Shown in pieces: positions 1 through 7,269 of a stretch of 44,818 nucleotides of DNA (the stretch's first letter is position 1; each line of letters opens with the position of its first letter). The translations under genes were made by a program, and so were the position numbers. Origin of the DNA: Amphibacillus jilinensis Y1 (lineage in GTDB: Bacteria > Bacillota > Bacilli > Bacillales > Amphibacillaceae); contig NZ_JH976438.1 in the NCBI RefSeq assembly GCF_000306965.1, positions 169,048 through 213,865 of the forward strand, in the 5' to 3' direction. Under the pieces are notes generated by a model, which saw only the letters and a program-made list of their open reading frames with translations, did no database searches and had not been told where the DNA came from.

Positions 1-164
1 TACATCCTGTAGGCCCGAAGCCGTGCCCGCAGAAAGGGAGTATATTTCCTTTGTGGGTATGTGATAAACCTACACATTCTAACATCATTCGTATTTGGAG
101 AGCATATTTTTGTTATGTCCCGGCCTCTTTTCGCGGAAACGGATAGGTCCTCATAAGGATTTGA
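1..164. other. Window-edge intergenic DNA, no gene seen
   Basis: No credible reading frame is visible. A GC-rich imperfect hairpin is formed by a CCCGCAGAAAGG-type arm near 26-40 and a CCTTTGTGGG-type arm near 48-58. The segment resembles the repeat-derived DNA at 3150-3480 (both contain a CCCGCAGAA block). It lies downstream of the leftward PadR gene, so the hairpin could end that transcript, but no T-tract supports this. It is most likely a decayed intergenic repeat. Confidence 0.3.
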
Positions 165-473
165 TTAGTCTTTTATCTCTTTAAATAACTCATATGCTTT
201 TTTCTTTGCTTCTTCTAATACCCCTTCACCTAACTCAGTAATAGTGTAGTATTTACGTACTTTTCCGTGAATGGTTCGGTTTTCCTTCTTTAATAATTTT
301 TTTTCTTCCATAGTGTGTAAGATCGGATAAAGTGTACCTGGACTCATATCATATCCATGTTCCTTTAGCTCTTCAATCATCCATGCCCCATAGAAGGGCT
401 CCTCTTTGGCATGATGAAGAATGTGAATTTGAATGAATCCGAGGAAAAATTTTCGTAAAATTTGTTCTTGCAT
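165..473 (-). CDS. PadR-family transcriptional regulator
   Basis: A 102-residue winged-helix DNA-binding protein. The sequence shows the PadR core: an N-terminal helix with ILHHAKEEPFYGAWMIEEL, then GYDMSPGTLYPILHTMEEKKLL (recognition helix) and a wing ending in KYYTITELGEGVL. Its length fits the short PadR subfamily 2, which dimerise through the C-terminal helix (here EEAKKKAYELFKEI). The gene is divergent from the chromate transporter at 604, with a shared 130-bp promoter region carrying ATACAT/ATGTAT half-sites typical of PadR operators. I infer that it represses itself and probably chrA. The family assignment is secure; the inducer is unknown. Confidence 0.9.
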   Translation of the reverse strand: MQEQILRKFFLGFIQIHILHHAKEEPFYGAWMIEELKEHGYDMSPGTLYPILHTMEEKKLLKKENRTIHGKVRKYYTITELGEGVLEEAKKKAYELFKEIKD

Positions 474-497
474 TTTGCATACTCCTTCGATAAGCTC

Positions 498-547
498 TAT
501 ACATAACTATCGATATCGAATTTCAATATCGGTGGTGATGATGTATA
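498..547. promoter_or_regulatory. Putative PadR operator in the padR-chrA divergent promoter
   Basis: TATACAT (498-504) and ATGTATA (541-547) form a perfect 7-bp inverted repeat around a core containing the palindrome CGATATCG and a second ATATCGG copy. PadR proteins are known to bind ATGTAT-type inverted repeats, usually with a shorter spacer, so the site is plausible but the 36-bp gap is larger than usual. Position between the two divergent genes is the main support. Confidence 0.4.
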
Positions 548-603
548 TTTATCATAGCTTAAAAACAGAGAAGAATCAATGAAATAGCGAAGGGGGTAGG
601 GGA

Positions 604-1797
604 ATGAAGGCATTAAAACAAAACAAAGGGGAAAGCACAAACTGGGGATCATTTTTATGGAATATATTTATTTGTTCATTAGGTGCTTTTGGTGGTCCTG
701 AAGCACATTATGGTATCTTTACCGATCAACTTGTTATAAAAAAACAGTATTTAACTGAAGAAGAGTTAGTCGAATTAATTGCTTTATGTAGTATCTTGCC
801 GGGTCCATCAAGCACGCAAACAATTGTTGCTGTTGGACATAAAAAAGGTGGGCCATTACTAGCACTTTTGACGATGCTCGTTTGGTCACTGCCGGTTTTA
901 ACGTTGATGACACTTTTCTCATTTCTATATGTGTTTTTGGATCGTATGCAACTTTCACAAGATGGATTGCGTTATATCGGTCCGATGGCAGTCGGTTTTA
1001 TTACGGTGGCTGCATTTAGGATCGGTAAAAAAGTTACTTCAGATCGAATCACCGTCAGTTTACTTATCTTTGGTGCGGTGATAACTTACTTTTTCAGACA
1101 AGCTTGGGTATTTCCATTTGTTTTGATTATTGGAGGTTTAGTTACGGTATTGACGTCTAAACAGAAAAAAATTTGGTATCGTGTGAAATTGAATCCGCCC
1201 TGGATTTATCTCATTGCTTTTATAATTATTGCTGCTGGATCAACTACTCTGGCTGTTTTCACTAACAGCACGTTGCTAACAATTTTTGAAAGCTTTTATC
1301 GTTATGGTTATCTTGTTTTTGGCGGTGGACAAGTTGTTATACCGTTTATGTTTAGTGATTTAGTTGAGCTTAATGGTTTGATGAGTGGAGATGAATTTCT
1401 AACAGGTTATGGATTGGTTCAAGGCATGCCAGGTCCCATGTTTAGTTTTAGCGCCTATGCAGGTGGGCTTGCAGGTCGAGGTGCACCGTTATATCAAGTT
1501 GCTAGTGCGATCGCCGCTGGGATAGGAATATTTTTACCGGGGCTACTCCTGATTTATTTTGTTTATCCTGTTTGGGAAAACCTAAAAAAAATTCAAGGGA
1601 TAAAAGTATCCTTGAAAGGTGTAAATGCTGTTGCTGGAGGGTTGATCGCTGCTTCTGCCCTTATTATTATGCAAAGTAATGGTTTTTCAATTGATAATTT
1701 AATGGTGATGGTGGCCACAATTGTGACGTTATACACAAAAAAAATCCCTGCTCCATTACTTGTGTTAGCTGTTATCTTAATCGGTTATCTAGTATAG
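604..1797 (+). CDS. chrA: Chromate transporter, ChrA family, two-domain
   Basis: A 397-residue polytopic membrane protein with the two homologous CHR halves of long-chain ChrA. The N-half carries FGGPEAHYGIF and the signature ILPGPSSTQT; the C-half carries FGGGQVVIPF and GLVQGMPGPMFSFSAYAGGL. About ten hydrophobic segments are visible. ChrA proteins expel chromate from the cytoplasm, probably driven by the membrane potential; some family members may carry other oxyanions. A GGGGTAGGGG ribosome site lies just before the ATG at 604. The divergent PadR gene is the likely regulator. The length matches the full-size family, so the protein looks intact. Substrate specificity is inferred from the family only. 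Confidence 0.9.
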   Translation: MKALKQNKGESTNWGSFLWNIFICSLGAFGGPEAHYGIFTDQLVIKKQYLTEEELVELIALCSILPGPSSTQTIVAVGHKKGGPLLALLTMLVWSLPVLTLMTLFSFLYVFLDRMQLSQDGLRYIGPMAVGFITVAAFRIGKKVTSDRITVSLLIFGAVITYFFRQAWVFPFVLIIGGLVTVLTSKQKKIWYRVKLNPPWIYLIAFIIIAAGSTTLAVFTNSTLLTIFESFYRYGYLVFGGGQVVIPFMFSDLVELNGLMSGDEFLTGYGLVQGMPGPMFSFSAYAGGLAGRGAPLYQVASAIAAGIGIFLPGLLLIYFVYPVWENLKKIQGIKVSLKGVNAVAGGLIAASALIIMQSNGFSIDNLMVMVATIVTLYTKKIPAPLLVLAVILIGYLV

Positions 1798-1830
1798 GGC
1801 TTACTTCTTAACAAGTGCCTTTTTAAATAA

Positions 1831-1873
1831 AAATCCCTTCTTTTGCAAAAGCTACTGGCGAAAGGAGGGATTT
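1831..1873. terminator. 16-bp hairpin covering the sspO ribosome site; terminator-like on the minus strand
   Basis: Arms 1831-1846 (AAATCCCTTCTTTTGC) and 1858-1873 (GCGAAAGGAGGGATTT) pair along all 16 positions with two G-U pairs, around an 11-nt loop. On the minus strand the hairpin is followed by TTTTTATTT, so it could terminate leftward transcripts. On the plus strand the 3' arm contains the whole Shine-Dalgarno sequence of sspO, so the same structure could hide that ribosome site. Both readings are inference. Confidence 0.6.
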
Positions 1874-1877
1874 GATC

Positions 1878-2033
1878 ATGTCTAAAAGAGATGATGCCTA
1901 TCGAAATCAACCGGTAAATGATCAGCAAGCGAAGAAACAAACAATGTCTCGTCAATTTGATCATGAATTTGCCAATGAGCCGGTTAGCGAGATGGAGAAA
2001 CACCATAATAAAAAAACAAAAAAGCATAAGTAA
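1878..2033 (+). CDS. sspO: SspO-like small acid-soluble spore protein
   Basis: A 51-residue, highly charged protein running from MSKRDDAYRNQ to NKKTKKHK. The centre reads HEFANEPVSEMEKHHNKK, which matches the SspO (CotK) pattern of EFANEPLT-x-x-E followed by a basic NKK tail; SspO is known as a minor small acid-soluble spore protein of about 48 residues. It starts 7 nt after a perfect AAAGGAGGGA ribosome site. In Bacillus the gene is transcribed in the forespore under sigma-G; I could not identify a sigma-G promoter within the chrA 3' end. A bidirectional terminator follows. It supports endospore formation in this organism. Confidence 0.75.
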   Translation: MSKRDDAYRNQPVNDQQAKKQTMSRQFDHEFANEPVSEMEKHHNKKTKKHK

Positions 2034-2045
2034 GATAGTTAAAAG

Positions 2046-2078
2046 AAATAAGCCGAGATAAATAGTCTCGACTTATTT
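2046..2078. terminator. Bidirectional terminator between sspO and the lipoprotein gene
   Basis: AAATAAG at 2046-2052 pairs with CTTATTT at 2072-2078. The inner stem GAGA/TCTC continues it with one mismatch. A-rich and T-rich flanks on both sides suit termination of the two convergent genes sspO (+) and the lipoprotein (-). Confidence 0.7.
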
Positions 2079-2103
2079 CTCTATCCATATATATCATAGC
2101 TTT

Positions 2104-2487
2104 TTAACCATCAATAGCTAAGTCGATACTGACGTTATAAAGTTCGCCAGATTCGCTATTAATAAACTGTCCCCTCACTTGGTTGAAGGTTTTCTCCTCA
2201 TTATAGTAACCGAGTTCTTGAATCGTTTGCTCTTGGTGGTTAAATCGTAAAAAATAATCAGGATAGGGAATATCAAGATTATCAGTTGAAGCTGATTCAG
2301 ACGTTTCCAGTTGCCCAGTCAGTTCTGCTATCAAATCAGGGTCTGTTAATTCATCGACGTGCTCTTGATCATCCCATGTTAAAATGTCAATCGATGTTAT
2401 TTCTTGATCGAAAAGCTCATGCTGTTGACAACCTATTAAAACCAAATTTAGAAAAACAAATAATAGTGCATAACTTAATCGTTTCAT
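2104..2487 (-). CDS. Small secreted lipoprotein, function unknown
   Basis: A 127-residue protein with a clear type II signal peptide: MKRLSYALLFVFLNLVLIGC, where LIGC is the lipobox and Cys20 the lipidated residue. The mature part is acidic, with a domain running from EITSIDILTWDD to YNVSIDLAIDG that resembles small single-domain lipoproteins of Bacillaceae, but I do not recognise a named family. An AAAGGAG ribosome site precedes the ATG. It is probably anchored on the outer face of the membrane. It shares no operon with its neighbours. Confidence 0.75.
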   Translation of the reverse strand: MKRLSYALLFVFLNLVLIGCQQHELFDQEITSIDILTWDDQEHVDELTDPDLIAELTGQLETSESASTDNLDIPYPDYFLRFNHQEQTIQELGYYNEEKTFNQVRGQFINSESGELYNVSIDLAIDG

Positions 2488-2616
2488 AAAAGCGGTCTCC
2501 TTTCGTGTTAGTTAACTATTTCCTATTTGTGCAGTTGATAAACAAATAGCGTTAGGTTTAACTTATACGAGGGGAGCGCTTAACGGTTGCGTTAAATCCC
2601 CATATTTGTTGAATGG

Positions 2617-3144
2617 CTAGCAAATGCCAGTTTTTCTAAAAACATAACTTACTTTATCGTAATCCATTTTCTCTTCGTAAAAACGATGGGCGTCCGTGCG
2701 CTGTAACCCTGATGATAATGCGACCGATTGGTAGTGATTATCTTTTGCCCATTGGTGGACAAATTGAAGTAATCTTTCTCCATAGCCTTTTGAACGGTGG
2801 ACTTGATCAGTGATGAGATCACAAACCCAAATAAATCTCCCATAATACAAGGTAGTCATCGGTTTGAACCCAACAACAGATAAGACCTCTTCTCCATTAA
2901 TTAAAGCAAATAGGTAATAACGATCCTTTTCTTGTGCTTCTTTAACAAGTTCAAGGTATGTTTGTTGATCCAAATGTTGACGAAGTTGTTGCATAATAGG
3001 GAAAGCACTAATGATTTCCTGATCAGTAATCAGCGCTTTCGTCTGTATATTATTGATAAATATCAGCTCCTCATGTTTATTTTTTAGTAAGTCAACTTTC
3101 TTATCTGAATTTTCAGGTTCAGCAAAAATAAGGGTAACCCTCAT
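2617..3144 (-). CDS. GNAT-family N-acetyltransferase
   Basis: A 175-residue protein carrying the acetyl-CoA binding motif A of the GNAT fold, CDLITDQVHRSKGYGERLLQ, in which R-S-K-G-Y-G is the pyrophosphate loop. The motif B region follows (ALSSGLQRTDAHRFYEEKMDY). The N-terminal 45 residues are not needed for the fold. The ATG at 3144 has only a weak ribosome site, so the true start may be further in, although no better codon stands out. The substrate cannot be read from the sequence. It is monocistronic, between a lipoprotein gene and repeat-derived DNA. Confidence 0.8.
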   Translation of the reverse strand: MRVTLIFAEPENSDKKVDLLKNKHEELIFINNIQTKALITDQEIISAFPIMQQLRQHLDQQTYLELVKEAQEKDRYYLFALINGEEVLSVVGFKPMTTLYYGRFIWVCDLITDQVHRSKGYGERLLQFVHQWAKDNHYQSVALSSGLQRTDAHRFYEEKMDYDKVSYVFRKTGIC

Positions 3145-3149
3145 ATTAG

Positions 3150-3480
3150 ATATAAGAAGGGTTTGGCAAAGTGGATCTCAAGCTCACGCTACTCCTACAG
3201 GAGGCTACACATATCGCATCTGCTAAATAGTAACATCTATCTTAATGGATGTGCCGCATGCGCCTTTCTCATACGTTCAGAACGCTATTTCGTTCCGAAA
3301 AGCAATGGATTCGCTTTTCGCGGGGATGGCTTCGGCTAAATTGAGTCGCAAAGATCATGCCTCAAGTGGATCTTCAGCTCATCCTATTCCCGCAGAAGTC
3401 TCGCCCATTGCTTATCTCCACTTAGACTGGTGGTTCATACTGAGTAAGCCCAATCGCATGAAATAAAGCGGAGAAGATGT
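3150..3480. repeat. Repeat-derived intergenic DNA with a degenerate internal direct repeat
   Basis: No gene is supported here; the short open frame at 3245-3466 has low-complexity, unfamily-like translation. Two imperfect copies of a roughly 45-bp block are visible: one beginning AAGTGGATCTCAAGCTCACG near 3169, the other beginning AAGTGGATCTTCAGCTCATC near 3366. Both continue with a CC-rich CGCAG/ACAGGA-type stretch. Such GC-rich, palindrome-bearing blocks are common between genes in Bacillaceae. It is probably a decayed interspersed repeat. Confidence 0.45.
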
Positions 3481-3618
3481 GACACTACTAAAGTTATCAC
3501 GTCTGTTTAATTGTTAGTAATTCAAGTTTAACGACGTCTTTTTTCTACAGATTTAAGTTTACTTAGACGTGTTTGGCTGAATTGTTATAATCAATACTAA
3601 CATAAGAGAGTAGGTGGT

Positions 3619-3797
3619 ATGTTGAAGGATTTATTACAAAATGAACGGCTAGACTTGCTTTTGCTGTTCAACCCGATTATGATGAAATGGATTATCCAAC
3701 GATTTATGCATGGCCTCATTTCAAGACAGTTGAGGTACTAAAGAAAAATAATAATGCATTGGCAATGTATATGAACAGATTACCTGAATATTTATAG
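3619..3797 (+). pseudogene. Frameshifted gene remnant, family unrecognised
   Basis: An ATG at 3619 after GTAGGTGG starts MLKDLLQNERLDLL. The frame then becomes non-protein-like and stops. In the next frame, from about 3662, a sensible peptide continues (AVQPDYDEMDYPTIYAWPHF and then KTVEVLKKNNNALAMYMNRL) to a stop at 3795. One base change near 3660 would join them into a peptide of about 59 residues. It may be the tail or a fragment of a larger lost protein. I do not recognise the family. Confidence 0.4.
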
Positions 3798-3925
3798 TAA
3801 AATGATAATGGTTAATAGCTAATCATAGTAGAATATGTACATTCCAGTAGGGAATGATCTGATCAAGTTGACAGGTTAATGGAGGTTTGCTAGAGTTATA
3901 ATCATTAAAATAAAACGCTGTTAGC

Positions 3926-4003
3926 TTTGCCGACGGGTAGAGCAAACGAAGCACGAAGCACGATACCTTTAGGCCGAAGTAGGTATCTGCTTGGTGCTTT
4001 TTA
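3926..4003 (+). terminator. Terminator-like leader hairpins upstream of the MATE gene
   Basis: A long hairpin is formed by AGCACGAAGCACGATACCT (about 3949-3967) and AGGTATCTGCTTGGTGCT (3981-3998), followed by TTTT: a textbook intrinsic terminator with a 13-nt loop. Immediately before it, GCTTTGC (about 3934) can pair with GCAAA...AGC (about 3951-3962), and this overlaps the first arm of the terminator. Mutually exclusive pairing of this kind is what transcription attenuators use. No upstream gene needs a terminator here other than the 3619 remnant. I match no known riboswitch class. Confidence 0.55.
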
Positions 4004-4106
4004 CATGCATATTAGAAAATGTAAAAAGGTTAACAAAGAAGTACCAATGTATTATTGAGAAATTAACAGATTCGCTAGGAATGCGAGGCGAAAGTGGGGA
4101 ACAAGT

Positions 4107-5423
4107 ATGGAAGTTAGAGGTGATTTTCAGACCTTTTTTAAGTATGTCAGCATGAATGTGATTGGAATGATTGGCTTATCCGTCTATATTTTAGCGGATA
4201 CAATTTTTATTGCCAATGGTGTCGGTGAATCTGGTTTAGCGGCACTCAATTTGGCCTTGCCAATCTTTACATTAGTATCTGGATTTGGCTTGCTTATAGG
4301 TATTGGTGGAGCAACTTGGTATACGATTTTACGCGCCCAAAATAAACCTCAAAGTGCGGCAAGTGTTTTTAATCATGCATTAGCTTTAGGTGCGATCTTA
4401 AGTTTACTTTGTATGCTCATTGGATTTATCGGATCAGATTTCTTAGCAAGTGCTCTTGGAGCTGATGAAGAGATATTACCAATGACCAGTATTTATTTGA
4501 AAGTCATTATGCTCTTTGCCCCTTTTTTTGTGTTTAATAATATGTTGGTTTCCTTTATTAGAAATGATCAAAATCCAAAACTAGCGATGACAGGGATGTT
4601 TGTTGGAAGTTTTGCGAATATTGTCATGGATTACCTGTTTATTATCGTATTAGATATGGGAATGCTGGGTGCAGCTCTAGCAACAGGGGCAACGCCGTTA
4701 ATTAGTCTAGCTTTGCTAGCGTTACATTTTAAATCAACCAAAAACACATTGGTATTGCAAAAAATCAAGTGGAAAACAGCTGTTTTTGGGAAGATTGTCA
4801 CACTTGGTATTTCTGCATTTGTGACTGAAATATCTACTGGTGTAGTGATTTTAATATTTAATATGGTGATTTTAAGATTGGCAGGAAATACCGGCGTCGC
4901 TGCGTATGGTATTATAGCCAATATTGCTTTTGTTGTTATTGCGATTTATACCGGAATGGCACAAGGGATTCAACCGATCGTTAGTCACTTGTTTGGCTCA
5001 CGAAAATACAGCGAAATGAAAAAAATGCTAGCTTACGGTGTAGGCGCTGCCTTGTTGTTAGCGTTGATTATTTATGGCGTGGTCACGATGGGTTCGACAT
5101 CGATTATCGGTATTTTTAATCGTGATAACAGTGTGGCTTTAGCTGAGATGGCAGAATCCGGTCTAAAGATTTATTTTATTGGTTTCTTTTTTGCTGGCTT
5201 TAATATTATTTCAATCGCTTATTTAAGTGCAATTGAACGTGCTGGTTTGGCATTTAAATTATCAATTATTCGAAGTTTCGTTTTAATGTTTCCTATTATT
5301 TTACTTTTTGCCTATCTTTTTAATATGACGGGTGTTTGGCTATCGTTTATTGCGACAGAAATGATTACAACCGCAATAATCGCTAAATCACTTTCGTGTG
5401 AATGCTCATATGATCGTAACTAA
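4107..5423 (+). CDS. MATE-family multidrug/cation efflux transporter
   Basis: A 438-residue membrane protein with about twelve hydrophobic segments arranged as two MATE bundles. The N-half starts FFKYVSMNVIGMIGLSVYIL and includes DTIFIANGVGESGLAALNLA, the usual TM1-TM2 signature. The second half starts near ILGISAFVTEISTGVVILIF-like sequence and carries AYGIIANIAFVVIAIYTGMA followed by QGIQPIVSHLFG, the conserved QPI motif. MATE proteins export cationic drugs in exchange for Na+ or H+. The ribosome site is GTGGGGAACA. A terminator-like leader precedes the gene and may control it. The length is normal; the substrate is unknown. Confidence 0.92.
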   Translation: MEVRGDFQTFFKYVSMNVIGMIGLSVYILADTIFIANGVGESGLAALNLALPIFTLVSGFGLLIGIGGATWYTILRAQNKPQSAASVFNHALALGAILSLLCMLIGFIGSDFLASALGADEEILPMTSIYLKVIMLFAPFFVFNNMLVSFIRNDQNPKLAMTGMFVGSFANIVMDYLFIIVLDMGMLGAALATGATPLISLALLALHFKSTKNTLVLQKIKWKTAVFGKIVTLGISAFVTEISTGVVILIFNMVILRLAGNTGVAAYGIIANIAFVVIAIYTGMAQGIQPIVSHLFGSRKYSEMKKMLAYGVGAALLLALIIYGVVTMGSTSIIGIFNRDNSVALAEMAESGLKIYFIGFFFAGFNIISIAYLSAIERAGLAFKLSIIRSFVLMFPIILLFAYLFNMTGVWLSFIATEMITTAIIAKSLSCECSYDRN

Positions 5424-5563
5424 TGATAGCGCAAGACAGGTATTTTGATTTTCAAAAAAAGGTGTTGATTTTAAATGAATAATATAGAAGTAACAGGTTG
5501 AAACTGAAGTGCTAAGTCTAAGAAAATGAATCCATTTGAGTGAATGTGATTTTTTGATCGCTT

Positions 5564-5591
5564 CTTTGTCATAGATAGCGCGATGACAAAG
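5564..5591. repeat. Perfect 9-bp inverted repeat upstream of the MntP/YtaF-like gene
   Basis: CTTTGTCAT (5564-5572) and ATGACAAAG (5583-5591) form a perfect inverted repeat with a 10-nt spacer, about 50 bp before the next start codon. No T-tract follows. It may be an operator or an RNA hairpin in the leader; no regulator can be assigned. Confidence 0.35.
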
Positions 5592-5643
5592 AGATGACTA
5601 TAATAATAGAAGGAAGTATTTTTTTGTAGAAGGAGCAGAACTA

Positions 5644-6189
5644 ATGACGCTCGGACAAATTCTTTTATTAGCAGTTTCTTCAAACCTAGACGACTTGGGT
5701 GTAGGCTTTTCATTGGGATTAAAAGAACGTCTTTGCAATCGAAGTATCACTGTCATTGCACTGATATCAGCTGTTACAATGATGGTCGGCTTACTTTTGG
5801 GAGAACAAGCATCTGCATTTTTAACAGCAGATACAGCAGCCTATATTAGCGCGTCTGTTTTTATATTATTAGGTGTTTGGTTCATTTGGCAGGGGACAAA
5901 AGCAAAAAACACAACATTCGATATTAAAACAGCTGTAAAAAGGGGCACGATCAAAAGAGCGATCGTTTTAGGTGTTGCTTTAGGCATCGATTCGCTGACC
6001 TTAGGCGTATCTGCGGGACTTGTTCATTACCCGATCTTTTTAACTAGCTTATTTGCAGGGATAACAAGTTTTTTGTTTATTTGGGCGGGGGCTAAATTTG
6101 GAAATAAAGTTTCAATAGGATTTATTAGTGAAAAGTCAGATTTCATAGCTGCGTTATTATTATTCTTTCTTGGCTTATCTCACCTTTAG
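5644..6189 (+). CDS. MntP/YtaF-family membrane protein (manganese efflux-like)
   Basis: A 181-residue protein with about six transmembrane helices and the duplicated signature of the MntP (DUF204) family: SSNLDDLGVGFSLGL near residue 12 and GIDSLTLGVSAGL near residue 118. These Asp-containing motifs are the ion-coordinating sites in MntP, which exports Mn2+. In spore-formers the paralogue YtaF is annotated as a sporulation membrane protein and has this length range; the N-D-D form in the first repeat fits the YtaF side. The start has a GAAGGAG ribosome site. It is monocistronic. The family is confident, the exact role is not. Confidence 0.8.
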   Translation: MTLGQILLLAVSSNLDDLGVGFSLGLKERLCNRSITVIALISAVTMMVGLLLGEQASAFLTADTAAYISASVFILLGVWFIWQGTKAKNTTFDIKTAVKRGTIKRAIVLGVALGIDSLTLGVSAGLVHYPIFLTSLFAGITSFLFIWAGAKFGNKVSIGFISEKSDFIAALLLFFLGLSHL

Positions 6190-6239
6190 CATGAAGTCAA
6201 TTAAGCCTAACTAATCAGCTAATAACATTTATCGAATGT

Positions 6240-6397
6240 CTTTTATGGCGGATAACCGCGGGTAAAACCCTCGCTTCTAAATAGATAGTAGCGCCCATCT
6301 ATTTTGGCATGAGCTAACGGGTGGCGCTCATATCCTCACGCACGCAACGACCCATCAGTGGAGAAGAACGAAAACGCCCACTGCTGGGTCGTTTTAT
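6240..6397 (+). repeat. Structured intergenic element, copy A
   Basis: The conserved 5' block TAACCG...GTAAAACCCTCGCTT...AAATAGA (from 6253) is followed by a 3' hairpin. Its arms AACGACCCATCAGTGG and CCACTGCTGGGTCGTT pair with a single mismatch around a loop containing GAAGAACGAAAACGC, ending in TTTTATT. It lies just after the MntP-like gene and just before the arsR promoter. See copies at 25945, 32714, 37138 and 40630. Confidence 0.7.
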
Positions 6398-6425
6398 TAA
6401 GTTTTTGTAAATTAGTTTTAAATGT

Positions 6426-6474
6426 TTGTCACTATATAGATAATCATTTATATTATATATAGATAATAATCTAT
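6426..6474 (+). promoter_or_regulatory. arsR promoter with overlapping ArsR operator
   Basis: TTGTCA (6426-6431), a 17-bp spacer and TATATT (6449-6454) form a good sigma-A promoter. The near-palindrome ATAGATAATAATCTAT (6459-6474) and the related ATAGATAATCATTTAT (from about 6435) overlap or follow it. ArsR/SmtB proteins bind such AT-rich imperfect inverted repeats over the promoter and leave on As(III) binding. The two tandem half-similar sites suggest two dimers. The ribosome site GGGTGATGAT of arsR follows directly. Confidence 0.65.
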
Positions 6475-6488
6475 GTAAGGGTGATGAT

Positions 6489-6824
6489 ATGAATAATCGG
6501 TATCAAACTTTCGCTAAGCTATTTAAGACGTTAGCTGATCCAAATCGCTTAAAAATCATTGATATCTTATCATGCGGTGAAAAGTGTGCTTGTGATATTT
6601 TAGAGGAATTCCAGTTTACACAGCCGACGCTATCACATCATATGAAAGTATTAATTGACAGTGGCTTAGTAAACAGTCGTAAGCAAGGTCTATGGCATTT
6701 CTATCGATTAAATCCTGAACGAAGCCATCAAGTGAAACAATTTTTAACGGAGCTTATCTCAGAAACAGATGCTTGTATTTGCCATGAGCAGGCGGTCTGC
6801 TCCAGTTTAGAGCAGGTACGTTGA
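6489..6824 (+). CDS. arsR: ArsR, As(III)-responsive repressor
   Basis: A 111-residue winged-helix repressor of the ArsR/SmtB family. It reads LADPNRLKIIDIL (alpha-2), then CGEKCACDIL, where Cys33 and Cys35 correspond to the CxC metalloid site of E. coli-type ArsR (ELCVCDL), with Cys29 as a possible third ligand. The recognition helix is FTQPTLSHHMKVL. The C-terminal tail DACICHEQAVC adds three more cysteines, which could contribute to binding. It is the first gene of arsR-arsD-arsA-CDR and is preceded by a matching operator. It should bind DNA without As(III)/Sb(III) and release it when they bind. Confidence 0.95.
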   Translation: MNNRYQTFAKLFKTLADPNRLKIIDILSCGEKCACDILEEFQFTQPTLSHHMKVLIDSGLVNSRKQGLWHFYRLNPERSHQVKQFLTELISETDACICHEQAVCSSLEQVR

Positions 6825-6877
6825 TGCGTATAGTGAATCTGTGATGAGATGATTTCTTCAGAAAAAGGAGTGTAATA

Positions 6878-7249
6878 ATGAGTAGAATGGTGATTTTTGA
6901 ACCAGCAATGTGTTGTGATACGGGAGTTTGTGGTCCTTCTGTTGATCAAGAATTATTAAGGCTATCAACAGTCCTTAACAATTTACGTGGAAATGGCGTC
7001 TTAGTCGAACGTTATAACTTGACGAATAATCCACAAATCTTTGTTGATAATCAAACGATTCATGCGATTCTTCATCAAGAAGGTGTTGAGGCGTTACCCG
7101 TGACTATGGTAGATGGCGAAGTGGTGAAGAAAAAGGCGTATTTGAGTAATGAAGAAATTTGCCAACATTTAAATCTGTCAACGTCACACTTGCAAGCGAA
7201 ATTTAATGTAATATCTGATGATTGCGGTTGTGATGATGGCTGTTGTTAA
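6878..7249 (+). CDS. arsD: ArsD, arsenic metallochaperone
   Basis: A 123-residue thioredoxin-like protein. The As(III) site MCCDTGVCGPSVD gives Cys12, Cys13 and Cys18 as in characterised ArsD. The C-terminal end DDCGCDDGCC supplies further cysteines, as vicinal pairs do in the E. coli plasmid protein. ArsD takes As(III) from thiols and hands it to ArsA, raising pump efficiency, and is also a weak repressor. The ribosome site AAAAAGGAG precedes the ATG at 6878. It lies 53 bp after arsR and 20 bp before arsA, as expected for an operon. Confidence 0.95.
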   Translation: MSRMVIFEPAMCCDTGVCGPSVDQELLRLSTVLNNLRGNGVLVERYNLTNNPQIFVDNQTIHAILHQEGVEALPVTMVDGEVVKKKAYLSNEEICQHLNLSTSHLQAKFNVISDDCGCDDGCC

Positions 7250-7269
7250 AACATTGGAGGATCGATAAC

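Noticed and set aside
3245-3466. 73-residue open frame on the plus strand
   Set aside because: It lies entirely in repeat-derived GC-rich DNA, has no ribosome site and its translation resembles no protein.
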